Positions 55,425 to 64,000 of a stretch of 64,000 nt of DNA are shown here, piece after piece. The notes under the pieces were generated by a model. The model saw nothing but the letters and a program-made list of their open reading frames with translations, did not search any database and was not told where the DNA came from. Within the stretch, counting starts at the first letter, position 1; the number at the start of each line of letters is the position of its first letter. The position numbers and the translations under genes were made by a program. Origin of the DNA: Prorocentrum cordatum (lineage: Eukaryota; Sar; Dinophyceae; Prorocentrales; Prorocentraceae); assembly GCA_963575745.1 (NCBI GenBank), contig CAUYUJ010012069.1, positions 384,468-448,467 on the forward strand, given 5' to 3'.

Positions 55425-55645
55425 GCCACCTCCATTGATGGTGATGGTGGTGATGTTGACGGTTATTATGTTGACGGTTGATTGGTGGTGATGTTGATGG
55501 TGATGGTGGTGATTACTGTGACGGTTGTATGAATGATGATGTTGATGATGACGATGGCTATGACGAGGATGCGGATGATGAAGGTGGGGACGAACAGGAG
55601 GATGAAGAAGAGGAGGAGGAGGAGGAGGAGGAACATTTGAAATGC
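55425..55645 (+). repeat. GATGGTGATG-rich and (GAG)n tract
   Basis: GGTGATGTTGATGGTG units (55435-55560) pass into GATGAAGAGGAGGAGG (to about 55640). Confidence 0.9.
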
Positions 55646-55649
55646 ATCG

Positions 55650-56114
55650 GGCTGCGGCTGCACCGCCGCCGCCACCGGCCGCGGGGGGAGGCGAACGAGG
55701 GGCGGGGCGGGGGGGCCAGGGGAGCGCCGGGCAAGGGAAACAATGAAGAAAACCAGGAGGGCACAGAGAAGGAAACGACCTCGACGATGCAGGGGGGTGC
55801 GACAGGGACAGGGCGAGAAAGAGGATCGTAAAACGGCGCGGATTGCGTGAGGTACGCGCCGGAAGCTGTGCGGTGCTTTTGCGGAGGGCAAGTTGGATCC
55901 CCATGATGCCCGAAATGTCTGGAGGCACATTCTGGTGGCCTCAAGATGGGCCTGAAAAGGTCCCACGGCGCATTCGGGGGGCCTGTGTGTTTAAGTGTGT
56001 TTGTTACGTGATGTGTGTGTTGATGTTGTTGCTGTCGTTGTCGTCGTTGACGTTGTTGCATCTGCGCACATACGCACAAATATACATACACACAACCATT
56101 CAAACAAACATACA
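55650..56114. other. No recognisable gene
   Basis: Short ORFs only; no motif is seen before the TACA/TA tract at 56115. Confidence 0.45.
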
Positions 56115-56156
56115 TACATACATACATACGTATATATATATATACATATATCGCTC
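56115..56156 (+). repeat. (TACA)n/(TA)n tract at the 3' side of LINE-D
   Basis: ACATACATACATACATACGTATATATATATATACATATA lies just past the LINE-D stop codon (minus direction) in short units. The same microsatellite type flanks the other end of LINE-D. Confidence 0.9.
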
Positions 56157-56173
56157 GTACCTGAGGGGCGACA

Positions 56174-57775
56174 CTAGAGTCCTTCCGAGGCCTGCGCGGG
56201 CACTCTAGTCAACTCCACGAGAGCCACTGCTGCTCGTCGAATTTCGTATAGATGACCAGCCCACTCCTCTTGCTGGGGCGACGGCGGATGCGAGACACGT
56301 GCAGCGTTGTACATGTGGAAAGCCATGACCATGGCCTCCACGGCCTCGAGAGTCGGAGCTCCATTGAGCCCGATCCTGGCCAGTATACAATTCGGGGGGT
56401 CACGGTCCCTTGGATAGGCCAGACCCCACAAAACTTCACACTGGAGATAGTGAGCAAAAGTATCCGGGGCTGGAAACAGCGGGGGCTCACGACAACGAAA
56501 TTTACACGCCTGTACTCCGCCCGCCGCGTGGAGCCTGGCCGTTGTTAGCCACGCTCCCACTATCGTCTTCAACGCTGCACTCTGCCATGCAGGGCTGACC
56601 TGCTCGAGTATTCCACGGAGAGGAGGCCAGGAGTGGCGAACAGCGCTGAGGCCCCACGATTTCTGACGCCGCGCCAGCACATCGGGGAGGACGTCGGGGA
56701 AAAGGGAAGAGTGAAGGGAACGAGAAATAGTTTTCTGGACCCGCGCGCGCGCCGCCCTCTGCTCGGCAGAAGCGCGCTCCTCACCCAGAGCGCGCCACGC
56801 CTGGGCGGCATGGCGTGCGAGCGAGGTCTCACTCACGAAGCCCTCGGAGGCCGCCGCCAGGACCACGACCACTGGCAGTGTTTTCCAGTGGACGGGCGCG
56901 CACCGCGCCTGGCCGATCGCCAGGAGGGAGCCGTGGTTCACCGTCTGCTCCTGGAGCCATGTGCGAAGGCTCTGCAAGTTGGTGATCGTGGCCGTCGCAG
57001 CTCTCATGAGGGACGCGAGTCCTGTGGCCTGCATAGACCTGACCCTCATCGATGGCGCCCACTGCCCCAGACCGAGTAGATCGTCCCTGGCCATACTCTG
57101 CGGCGGCATGTGCCCGATTTTCGTGATAGCCCACGCCTCACGATCCAGCAGTTCCTTGGGCACCCGCGCGACCTGCTGGAGGTAGCCCAACACAGGGAGG
57201 ACCCTCTGGTTGTAGAGCTTGGCCGCCACGACGTGTGAGCCCCACGCTGGGCCAGATCGATGACGCGAGCATGCCGCTTCGCGGCCGCTTTCCTCCAGAT
57301 GTCCTGCTCCGACGCTCCTGGCCCGATCATGTTCCCGAGATACTCGGCGAAGCCCCGAACCGACATGGCAGCCCAGCTCGGGATCCAGGTCTTCAGCCAC
57401 AACGTGAGCTCCTGCTTGGACTCCTCCGTCACGGGGCCGACCCAAGGAATGAACACACACCTGGCCAGCTTCAAGCGCAGCCCTGCCAACGCACGGGCCG
57501 CCTCGAACGCCCTCCACATGCCGAGAAGGAGCCGCCTCGATCGCAACACTGCGCCTACGTCATCCGCGCGCACGCCCAGGGCCGAGTACGAGCTCCTGTC
57601 CGTGTACCGCTGCATGTGGTGAATCAACGGATTCATGATGATGGCCCACAGCGAGCCTGACGATGGGCAACCTTGAGCCAGCCCGCAAGTAATGCACGCA
57701 AAGTGCACCATCATGCCCGCTATCTGGACGTACGCCGTGGGCAGCCAGTACAGAGAAGTGAGGGTGAGGAGCAGG
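56174..57775 (-). pseudogene. LINE-D: 5'-truncated LINE, RT C-terminal half and C-terminal region
   Basis: Frame 57046-57855 carries motif B CGLAQGCPSSGSLWA, motif C VRADDVGAV and motif D LRLKLARCVFIPW, then FAEYLGNMIGPGASEQ and KRHARVIDLAQRG. A single frameshift near 57240 moves the reading into frame 56174-57517. That frame reads on through SHVVAAKLYNQRVLPVLGYL and a C-terminal block with a CKFRC...DTFAHYLQCEVLW knuckle-like pattern, to a stop at 56174. RT motifs 1 to A are absent: upstream of about 57775 is microsatellite. Apart from the one frameshift the remaining coding sequence is well kept, so the copy is fairly young. Confidence 0.9.
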
Positions 57776-57776
57776 C

Positions 57777-57832
<56 letters not shown>

Positions 57833-57945
57833 CATACATACATACATACATACATCCATTACATACATGCATGCATGCATGCATGCATGCATGCATGCAT
57901 GCATGCATACATGCATGCATACATACATACATACCCATACATATA
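57777..57945 (+). repeat. (TA)n, (CATA)n and (TGCA)n tract at the 5' side of LINE-D
   Basis: TATATA (57780-57829), TACATACA (57830-57865), ATGCATGC (57868-57910) and TACATACA again (57911-57940). Confidence 0.97.
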
Positions 57946-57984
57946 ACGGCGCACCGGGGCCCGAACACCCGGGGCCGCGACCTC

Positions 57985-58480
57985 TACCGCAAATGTGTGC
58001 GCGCAGACCTTCGGGGGGCCCCGGAGGCCCACAAGACGCCACCAGAAAACGCCAAAATAATCCGAAACGCTCCAAGAAGGACCCGCGACGCCCACAGGCC
58101 GCTCCAAGACGCACAGCCCGCTCCGGGACGCGGAAAATTGCCCCCGAGACACCCCAAGAGGCCTCCCAAACGCCCTAAGAGAATCTCCTGAGGCCCCCAA
58201 GACTGCCCCACAGGCCCTCGAGAGGGCTCCAAGACGACCCGAAAGGGTCCCAAGACGGCCCGAGAGGCCCCCACGACCGCTCAAGAGAGCCCCAGGACGA
58301 ACCCCACAGGGGTCCCAGAGGTGGAAAACCATATTCAAATTCCGAGCTTTCGGCCCCAGGGGCTCCCAGGAGGCCCTAAGAGGTCCCCAAGAGGCCCCAG
58401 GGGGCCCAAAATCGTTTCGGAGGGCAGTCCGATGAGCGTCGCGGCGGCCCTGGCCAGCCGCCCACCACCCTGAAGACGGC
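57985..58480 (+). repeat. CCAAGACGGCCC / AAGAGGCCCC minisatellite, diverged
   Basis: Units such as CCCCAAGAGGC, CCAAGACGGCCCGAGAGGCC and AAGAGGTCCCC repeat irregularly. It resembles the array at 39062-39325. Confidence 0.75.
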
Positions 58481-58786
58481 TTCGACGGATCACGGGACGT
58501 CTCCAACGGCCCCAGAGGCTTCGAAAACGCCTCATAACCCGTACAATTTGCCTTCCACGAGGGCCCCGAGAGGCAAACATAGCCACATGCCCTCTGAGTC
58601 TGAAGTGACTATGGTAAGTCAAATAGCATCCGATTCCATGGGAAGCGGATGGCAAATAGCGTCCGGTGCCGTACTGTGGTGGTTTAGTAAGGGGAATGGA
58701 CGGATAAGATAGGATAAGATCGATGTAGTGATCTTTCCAGCACATAGCGAACACAAGCAGTGTCCGGGCAAATAGGGCGCGCGTGC

Positions 58787-58805
58787 CTTGAGCCAAAGGC
58801 AACGG
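58787..58805 (-). other. Probable third relic spliced leader, with a 2-nt deletion
   Basis: The minus strand reads CCGTTGCCTTTGGCTCAAG. Compared with the SL this has one substitution (A to T at position 5) and lacks two bases after GCC; the 3' TTTGGCTCAAG is exact. About 33 nt downstream an ATG opens a short minus frame (MCWKDHYIDLILSYPS) of no known family. It is shorter evidence than the other two relics. Confidence 0.5.
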
Positions 58806-59014
58806 CGCGCGAGCTACACTCCCGATCCTATATAACATCTCCCAAAGAGCTACCCTTAAAATCGGGGGGGGAGGAGACGGTGAGTATAGCCGCGCAGCCG
58901 TGAGGCTCTACAAAGGCCGCGCGCGCGACTGTTTGCAAGAAACATGATGGACCCACGAACCCGGAAAGGGATATAGACATGTGGAGCACGGCCACGTTTT
59001 CACGATACCCAACT

Positions 59015-59235
59015 GGGCGACACCTCAAGAAACATCCCACGAGACACCCCGCAAAACATCCCACGAGACAGCTCACGAAACATTCCACGAGACACCTCGC
59101 GAAACATTCCACGCGACACCCCGCGAAACATTCCACGAGACACCCCACGAACAGGCAACCACTCAACCAAAGCACATCGCGGACGAGGACGACGACGGCA
59201 TTCCACGAGACACCCCACGAAACATTCCACGGGAG
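59015..59235 (+). repeat. 24-bp minisatellite (GAAACATTCCACGAGACACC)
   Basis: Units beginning GAAACATTCCACGAGACACC and ending CCGC or CACGC repeat about 8 times. A non-repeat insert interrupts near 59155-59195, followed by two more units. Confidence 0.92.
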
Positions 59236-59970
59236 TGCGACTGGGTGTGGTCGTGCTGTGGTGTGGTCGTGCTGGGGTGTGGTCGTGCTGAGGAGTGGTC
59301 GTGCTGGGGTGTGGTCGTGCTGGGGTGTGGTCGTGCTGGGGGGTGGTCGTGCTGGGGGGTGGTCGTGCTGATGGGGTGGCCGTGCTGGGGGGTGGTCGTG
59401 CTGGGGCGTGGTCGTGCTGGGGCGTGGTCGTGCTGGGGTGTGGTCGTGCTGTGGTGAGGTCGCGCTGTGGTGAGGTCGCGCTGGGGTGTGGTCGTGCTGG
59501 GGTGTGGTCTTGCTGGGTTGGGGTCGTGCTTGGGTGGGGTCGCGCTGTGGTGAGGTCGTGCTGGGGTGTGGTCGTGCTGGGGTGGGCTCGTGCTGGGGCG
59601 GGGTCGTGCTGGGGAGTGGTCGTGCTGTGGCGTGGTCGTGCTGGGGTGTGGTCGTGCTTGGGTGGGGTCGTGCTGGGGTGTGGTCGTGCTGGGGTGTGGT
59701 CGTGCTGGGGTGGACTCGTGCTGCGGCGGGGTCGTGCTGGGGAGTGGTCGTGATGGGGTGTGGTCGTGCTGGGATGTGGTCGTGCTAGGGTGGGGTCGTG
59801 CTGGGGTGGGGTCGTGCTGGGGTGTGGTCGTGCTGGGGTGTGGTCGTGCTGGGGTGTGGTCGTGCTGGGGCGTGGTCGTGCTGGGGTGGGGTCTTGCTGG
59901 GGCGGGGTCGTGCTGGGGTGTGGTCGTGCTGGGGCATGGTCGCGCTGGGGCGTGGTCGTGCTGAGGCGGC
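59236..59970 (+). repeat. 16-bp minisatellite (GGTCGTGCTGGGGTGT), about 45 copies
   Basis: The unit GGTCGTGCTGGGGTGT varies at a few positions (GGGCGT, GGAGTG, TGGGGTC). Since 16 is not a multiple of three, each frame cycles through all three phases and yields a 16-residue repeat without stops, so long ORFs appear. They are artefacts. Confidence 0.95.
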
Positions 59971-59980
59971 CCGCGCCCTG

Positions 59981-60498
59981 TGATTTATCGATCGGGATTT
60001 CAAAAAGAAGCGTTTCGCCTGAGACATCCTCAATTTGTAATCCGCCGGCCTCCTTCGACCTCGATATTTATCAGGGAAAGAATCCGCCGGCCTCCTTCAA
60101 GTTGGGCACGGGGGGATATGTTTACATACTAAAAGAGAACCCTGGGCCCACGCCCTTTCCAGGAAAACAGTGCGTACAGTCTGGCCTAACACCAGACTGT
60201 AAGGCGAGTTTCCTCGCAAAGCATTTCACGCATGCGCGAGATGTCCCCTTGGACATCAAAGGGCTATCGGCCCGGCTAGAGGTAAGCCAAACAGGCTATA
60301 CCTCTCCGAGCAAGAGGGTATTAAAGCACAGAGCCTGAATCAATCTGAACGGGCTCGTTACCAAGCGTGAAAAGTAAGGCTCGTTTCCGAGCAACTAGGA
60401 GGGCGCCTCTGTATTAGGCGCCCATGCTGGCAAACTGGACCGCGGGGGCAACAAGGACAGACTAAAACTGATTTGACTTAGGCTTGTTTCTGTCCTCA
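59981..60498 (-). repeat. Candidate 3' LTR of the right-hand copia element
   Basis: On the minus strand the segment begins TGAGGACAG, exactly where the polyprotein frame stops (TGA at 60496-60498), and ends AAATCA, giving TG...CA ends. It contains AATCCGCCGGCCTCCTTC twice (plus strand, near 60038 and 60086) and three strong hairpins. The partner LTR would lie beyond the right edge, so no pair can be compared. The left end may also just be the edge of the minisatellite. Confidence 0.35.
60175..60423. repeat. Three stem-loops in the candidate LTR
   Basis: TACAGTCTGG/CCAGACTGTA at 60175-60184 and 60192-60201 is a perfect 10-bp stem with a 7-nt loop. GCTCG/CGAGC at 60379-60392 has a four-base loop that reads GAAA on the minus strand, a GNRA tetraloop. 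GGGCGCCT/AGGCGCCC at 60401-60408 and 60416-60423 is a perfect 8-bp stem. In an LTR transcript such stems could act in termination, packaging or dimerisation; this is inference. Confidence 0.75.
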
Positions 60499-61777
60499 GG
60501 GCCCCGAAAAGGAACACCCCTTTGTATGCCCATATGCGGTCATGTCTCTAGTATCATACCACTGCACGTTATGCACTATACCTATATCCATAAGCTCACG
60601 TATCCAGCTGATATGTCCCAGCAACGTCCGTTCCGTCGGTATCTTAAGATCTTTGCTGGATAGCGATTTGTATACAGACTCAGCGTCTATGGTAAGGGGT
60701 ACTTGAATAGCTAGGCCTCCAAACTTCACGCATATCTCGTAGTTGTCGTGGAGCCAGGGCCCCTGCCTTGAGCTCGTGGAAAGTGATGAGCGTAGGGTAA
60801 CACGCGTCAAGGTTGTGTGCAACTGCAAGTGCCTCAGCGGCATAGCTGGACCTCACCTGCAATCGGTGTGATTTACATAGTCCGTCGCAAAGGTGGATGA
60901 CGGGTTTGCCTTGAGGCGAGTGTCCTCGCCGTAATACGTTCGCCCCACGAATGCCGTAGCCCTTAGTCTCATCGTCTTCCTCCCCGGTGAGCTTCCGATA
61001 CCCCGAATCGCTGTGTATATCTACTTCGCTCGTCGGTTTCATCCGAAGGAAGGTGATGCGTTTCGGGCTGCTGATCAGCTTTCGCGTCACAGCATTCAGT
61101 CGCCTGACTTGTAAGTTGGTGGGCTCTTGAATCTTCTGGAGAGAGACCACGTACACCATAAGCCAGACTTGAGTAAGAAGGGCATAAGCGAGAGCTCCTC
61201 GCAGGCTAACGAACATGTCGGTGATGAGTTTGGCCGCTTTGGCGTCGGCCGCCGCTCCCGTAAGTTCGGGGTGTGTGACAGGACGTAGTTGTTTAATGTA
61301 CTCGTCCTGGTCCACGATCACATCCCCATGGTCATTCTTGGCGTAGCGAACGGCGCAGTTCGTATAAGAATGTTTGTTGAGCTTGCATTTACCAAACACC
61401 TTTTCGACACGTTGTACATAGTCATCTACATGTTTCTCTAGGCCTGTCATGTTGATGTCGTCGACATGTTTTGCTGTTAACAGATCTTGGCTGAATTCAA
61501 CCTCAGGATCATAACTTGTCGGTGTGAGGCCTATAGCCCGTGTGGTCGTACGAAGCTTGAGGGGGAACGCTCTTGGGGCGTCCTCTGCACCCGTCCCTGG
61601 CTTGAGGCACCTGAGGCAGTGTCGGCTTTCATCGTAAGAAGAGAAGCCTGGCAGTGTACGAAGCACCTGGGCGCTTCCTGGTGGAAGAGCGAAGCAAACC
61701 ATGCGAGTTTCCTCGCCGGTGGCATGAGCAAGTTCCTCATAGGTCAAACCTGAGAGGAACGCTTTATCGATATCCAT
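60496..61777 (-). pseudogene. Copia RT (C-terminal part) and RNase H
   Basis: Frame 61777-60680 starts at RT motif A SMDIDKAFLSGLTYEEL (catalytic Asp near 61770). It runs through CFALPPGS, CLKPGTGAEDAPRAFPLKL and the catalytic box AKHVDDINMTG (HVDD at 61457-61468; H for Y is common in these elements), then CKLNKHSYTNCAVRYAK and DEYIKQLRPV. RNase H follows with IHSDSGYRKL, SSYAAEALAVAH, a frameshift in the GGGGCCC run near 60765, then LTIDAESVYKSL and YDTRDMTAYGHTKG to the stop at 60496. RNase H residues D, E and D all appear kept across the shift. The RT palm is intact here. Confidence 0.9.
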
Positions 61778-61828
61778 GGATGCTAAGATCCATTCTGGAT
61801 GGCATGCCGTCTCACTTGCCAGGAGCCT

Positions 61829-62128
61829 CTAGGACTGCCTTCGAGCAGTTCCTGAGAAGGTTTCTACATCGAAAGCCTCCGTGTCCATAAATCCACGAAG
61901 GACAAGTCTGAGACGGATGGTTTTAACGTTCTCGGTGCCTACATTCACAAACTTCCACTTGCATGCATATCTGGATGTCATGATGTTGGAAGCTTTAGAT
62001 AGGTCATACATCTCAAAGCACCGGTTATCAAGCCAGATCTTGAGTTCGGTGTACAAAGCTTCACTAACCTCTTTAGGGTGTGCTGCTATGTCGGCTTTGG
62101 TGATTAGGTCGTCTTCCTTGACTACCAC
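61829..62128 (-). pseudogene. Copia RT N-terminal part, closed by a nonsense codon
   Basis: The frame reads ELKIWLDNRCFEMYDLSKAS, TSRYACKWKFVNVG, IRLRLVLRGFMDTEAFDVET and FSGTARRQS, then TAG at 61829-61831. Downstream, the same frame continues without a shift into ASMDIDKAFLSG of the next piece, so this lesion is a single substitution. The N-terminal side joins the linker frame only if the 10-bp duplication at 62141-62160 is discounted. Confidence 0.88.
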
Positions 62129-62135
62129 AGCACGT

Positions 62136-63227
62136 CTAGCAGCCGATGATAGCCGATGATACGTATACTCTCATCGTTGCGACCATGTCAGTTTCGAGCT
62201 GTGCAAGTTGGGTCTGATCCAACACTACCTTTGACATTTCTGGTGCAAAGCATAACTCAACATAAGGACCATGTTCATCACTGTCAAGAGAATAGCCCTC
62301 GTCAGGTGTAGTTGAGCATAGAGAGATAAGACAGGGCTCTTGTGGTTCAGGCTCGTCTCCGAGCATTTCCGACACTACGATATCTTCTTCGTCCACGGAT
62401 GCTGAGACCAGAACATATTGGTCGGGCAGCATAGTTGTTGGGACGCGGTAGAGATGATCGTTGGTAACCGTTGTGGGATGAAGGTCCATACGTAACTCAT
62501 CGTACCACTCCTCCATCATCATAGATTCGATGTCATGTTCCTCGTTTTCTTCGTAGATTGTAGACAGGCGACCTTCACTTGGTGATGAAGCACCTGGGGT
62601 GTCTGGTGGAGGCCTGTCTCCAGGCTGGTCGTGTTCTCCAGACGTTGTGCCCAAGTGATGATACTTGGCAAGGTCGTCATGAAATCCTAAGGAAGGAGCA
62701 TGCGACGTCAAGCATCGGATGAGTCTGGAGTGAGTGCTACCAATGATTTGAAAGATGTTCAGGCCGGTGCCCACACACTCGTAATAGTGGAAGGCTGGGC
62801 TGACATCGTTGTCGTAGTGGATCAGCGTAGACCTGGTGGCGTACTTTACTGCAGGTAGATTAGACACACTCTTGGCCAATCTAACTGCTACTACACGTTC
62901 AACTCGGAAATAATTTCGCACGAGATACTGTAGTGCAAGATGTACGCGCGGGTGGAACTTGCTGTCGTCCGAAAGATTGAGGTTCCCCTTGTAGTCTGGA
63001 ATATAGCCAAAGACTTTGGCAGGTTTCCCTGCACCAAGGTGTGCCACATATGTAAGGACGGTTTGCATGGCCATATTGTCCATGCCAAGTTCCCTGGTAA
63101 GGAGGCATTCGATGTATAGCGTGTGACGAGCATCAAGATACATTGCACTTACCTTACGTGATCCTGCCTTGACGACGACGCGTCCTCGTTCAGGCACGTT
63201 ACGGATCACAGGAAACGGGCCATTTCA
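62136..63227 (-). pseudogene. Copia polyprotein linker, integrase C-terminus to RT
   Basis: An open frame of 357 codons from 63209, preceded in frame by TGA at 63225-63227 (a Trp is usual there: HGG-stop-NGPFPV). It begins with an SH3-like integrase tail GPFPVIRNVPERGRVVVKAG and SAMYLDARHTLYIE. A long region of unknown fold follows (MQTVLTYVAHLGAG, RVHLALQYLVRNYFRVERV, YYECVGTGLNIFQIIG). It ends in an acidic segment before RT (STIYEENEEHDIESMMMEEW). It stops at TAG 62136-62138 because of the 10-bp duplication. Confidence 0.75.
62141..62160. repeat. Perfect 10-bp tandem duplication that shifts the reading frame
   Basis: AGCCGATGAT occurs twice in direct succession. Ten extra bases shift the frame by one, which accounts exactly for the break between the linker frame (ending at 62136) and the RT frame (from 62128). 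It looks like a replication-slippage event after insertion. Confidence 0.85.
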
Positions 63228-63960
63228 GCCTCCATGGTCGTCCTTAGTGGCAGTAGGTCGGTGATAGTCGACTAAGTCCCCTGCTGAGTAAAGGCGAGCA
63301 CCATCTGCGGCCGTCTTGGCCCTGAGAGCACGATTTGTCTTAACTACAGCCGTGGCTTGAGTTATTGCTTCCAGGCTAACTTCCCTCACGCGGAGCTCTC
63401 GTTCGTGACCTGACGTCTCGGGTCCCTTAGGGAAGTCAAGGGTGTCGAGGTCAGGAAGAAAGGAGGGTTGTCGCCCAGTGTGTGCTTGGCATGGCGATAC
63501 TCCGTTTTTTTATATAAAAACGTGAAGGCGTTGGTGACGAAGATGCCTTCAGCCAATACTCTAGTAAACACAACAGGGATGCTGTGTGTGTTCAGCTCTT
63601 CCTCAATCATATGGAGAGTACCCCTAAGAATGCCGTTGCGTGACTCGATCGAGGTCGCGTGTTGGCCAGGCGCTCGGATACGAAGTGTCGTGCCCTTGTT
63701 CGCCATCATGGCCTTGGCAGTGTCATTGTTTAGGGCGCCTTCTCCATCTTAATACAAGACTTTGAAGGGTCCATGGTAGGCAATCCAGCAGTAGTGGTAG
63801 GCGTCGAGTATAGTGTCGCGTTCTCGATCGGAAATCTCTTGGCCTGCTGCCAGGCGAATACATCGGTCCATAATGTGAAATATGGTTCGTTTCTTGTAGA
63901 ACATGAGATCTACTTCGCCTTCGTCGAGCCAATTTCCAGGAAGGCTTACAGAAGGTAGCG
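63228..63960 (-). pseudogene. Copia integrase core, broken by a stop and frameshifts
   Basis: The minus frame reads GEVDLMFYKKRTIFHIMDRC (first catalytic Asp near 63868), AGQEISDRERDTILDAYHYC and YHGPFKVLY, then TAA at 63749-63751. Immediately after comes DGEGALNNDTAKAMM (second Asp at 63746-63748), RAPGQHATSIESRNGILRG (catalytic Glu near 63653) and THSIPVVFTRVLAEGIFVTN. The D,D(x),E triad is therefore present but interrupted. A one-base shift near 63450 precedes LPDLDTLDFPKGPETSG and REVSLEAITQATAVVK. A further shift near 63930 is likely. The enzyme inserted element cDNA into the genome; this copy cannot. Confidence 0.88.
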
Positions 63961-64000
63961 TCGAATTTCCTGGACGTCCCCATGCTCTGCATTCCCGACA

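Larger units (their letters stand above)
59981..64000 (-). mobile_element. Copia-type LTR retrotransposon, decayed, extends past the right edge
   Basis: Minus order in the window: integrase (63960-63228), linker (63227-62136), RT (62128-60900), RNase H (61020-60496), candidate LTR (60498-59981). Integrase before RT is the defining copia order. Gag, protease and the 5' LTR must lie beyond 64000. At least six lesions break the polyprotein (listed in the parts), so the copy cannot move by itself. Confidence 0.9.

Noticed and set aside
57660-57685. GGCTCAAGG on the minus strand as an SL end
   Set aside because: It encodes the GLAQG of LINE-D RT motif B, which fully explains it.
59236-59970. CRISPR-like regular repeats
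   Set aside because: There are no unique spacers; units are contiguous 16-bp minisatellite copies in a eukaryotic genome. The 48-, 90- and 136-bp arrays were rejected for the same reason.
1-64000. tRNA or rRNA genes, bacterial operons, plasmid or phage genes
   Set aside because: I found no cloverleaf, rRNA-like stretch or prokaryotic gene cluster on reading both strands; a covariance-model scan would be needed to exclude small RNAs.

Overview
This window looks like nuclear DNA of a dinoflagellate. It is GC-rich and full of microsatellites and minisatellites. It shows no bacterial gene organisation and no tRNA or rRNA gene that I can see. Three stretches match the 21-22 nt dinoflagellate spliced leader (SL). 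The recognisable proteins belong to the non-LTR (LINE) and Ty1/copia families typical of dinoflagellate genomes. I cannot name the species. There is no convincing conserved host gene. The best host-like candidate is a small SL-tagged retrogene at 37.4-37.9 kb.

Layout. 0-7.3 kb: purine tracts, a 90-bp tandem repeat, short palindromes and a dispersed repeat family. 7.4-10.7 kb (+): LINE-A, with a 1051-codon open frame carrying an intact reverse transcriptase (RT). 11.6-15.8 kb: microsatellites, a pair of inverted 150-bp copies and several minisatellites. 15.9-22.5 kb (-): LINE-B, broken up, with 3 kb of simple repeats between its pieces. 23.4-25.1 kb (-): unrecognised decayed coding sequence. 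26.4-31.43 kb (-): LINE-C, a near full-length decayed copy (ORF1-like region, endonuclease, RT, C-terminal region) whose 5' end is an SL relic. 32.3-37.9 kb: three copies of a 120-130 bp hairpin element, low-complexity ORFs and the SL-tagged retrogene. 38.5-39.5 kb: simple repeats.

40.4-51 kb (-): pieces of a copia-like element in the order gag, dUTPase, unknown domain, methyltransferase-like domain, RT, RNase H. A 2.4-kb AT-rich and microsatellite block at 43.4-45.8 kb interrupts it. 52.5-53.8 kb: a degenerate telomere-like tract running into 1.2 kb of a heptamer array. 54.4-55.4 kb: a module bounded by a repeated palindromic motif. 56.2-57.8 kb (-): LINE-D, the C-terminal half only, enclosed by TA/TACA microsatellites. 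59.0-60.0 kb: two adjoining minisatellites. 60.0-64.0 kb (-): a copia element (integrase, RT, RNase H, candidate 3' LTR) with at least six disabling lesions; its gag end lies beyond the window.

The genes form no pathway. They record repeated retrotransposition, including reverse transcription of trans-spliced mRNAs, followed by decay and repeat expansion. From 15.9 kb to the right edge every recognisable coding remnant and every SL relic lies on the minus strand. LINE-A is the only one on the plus strand.
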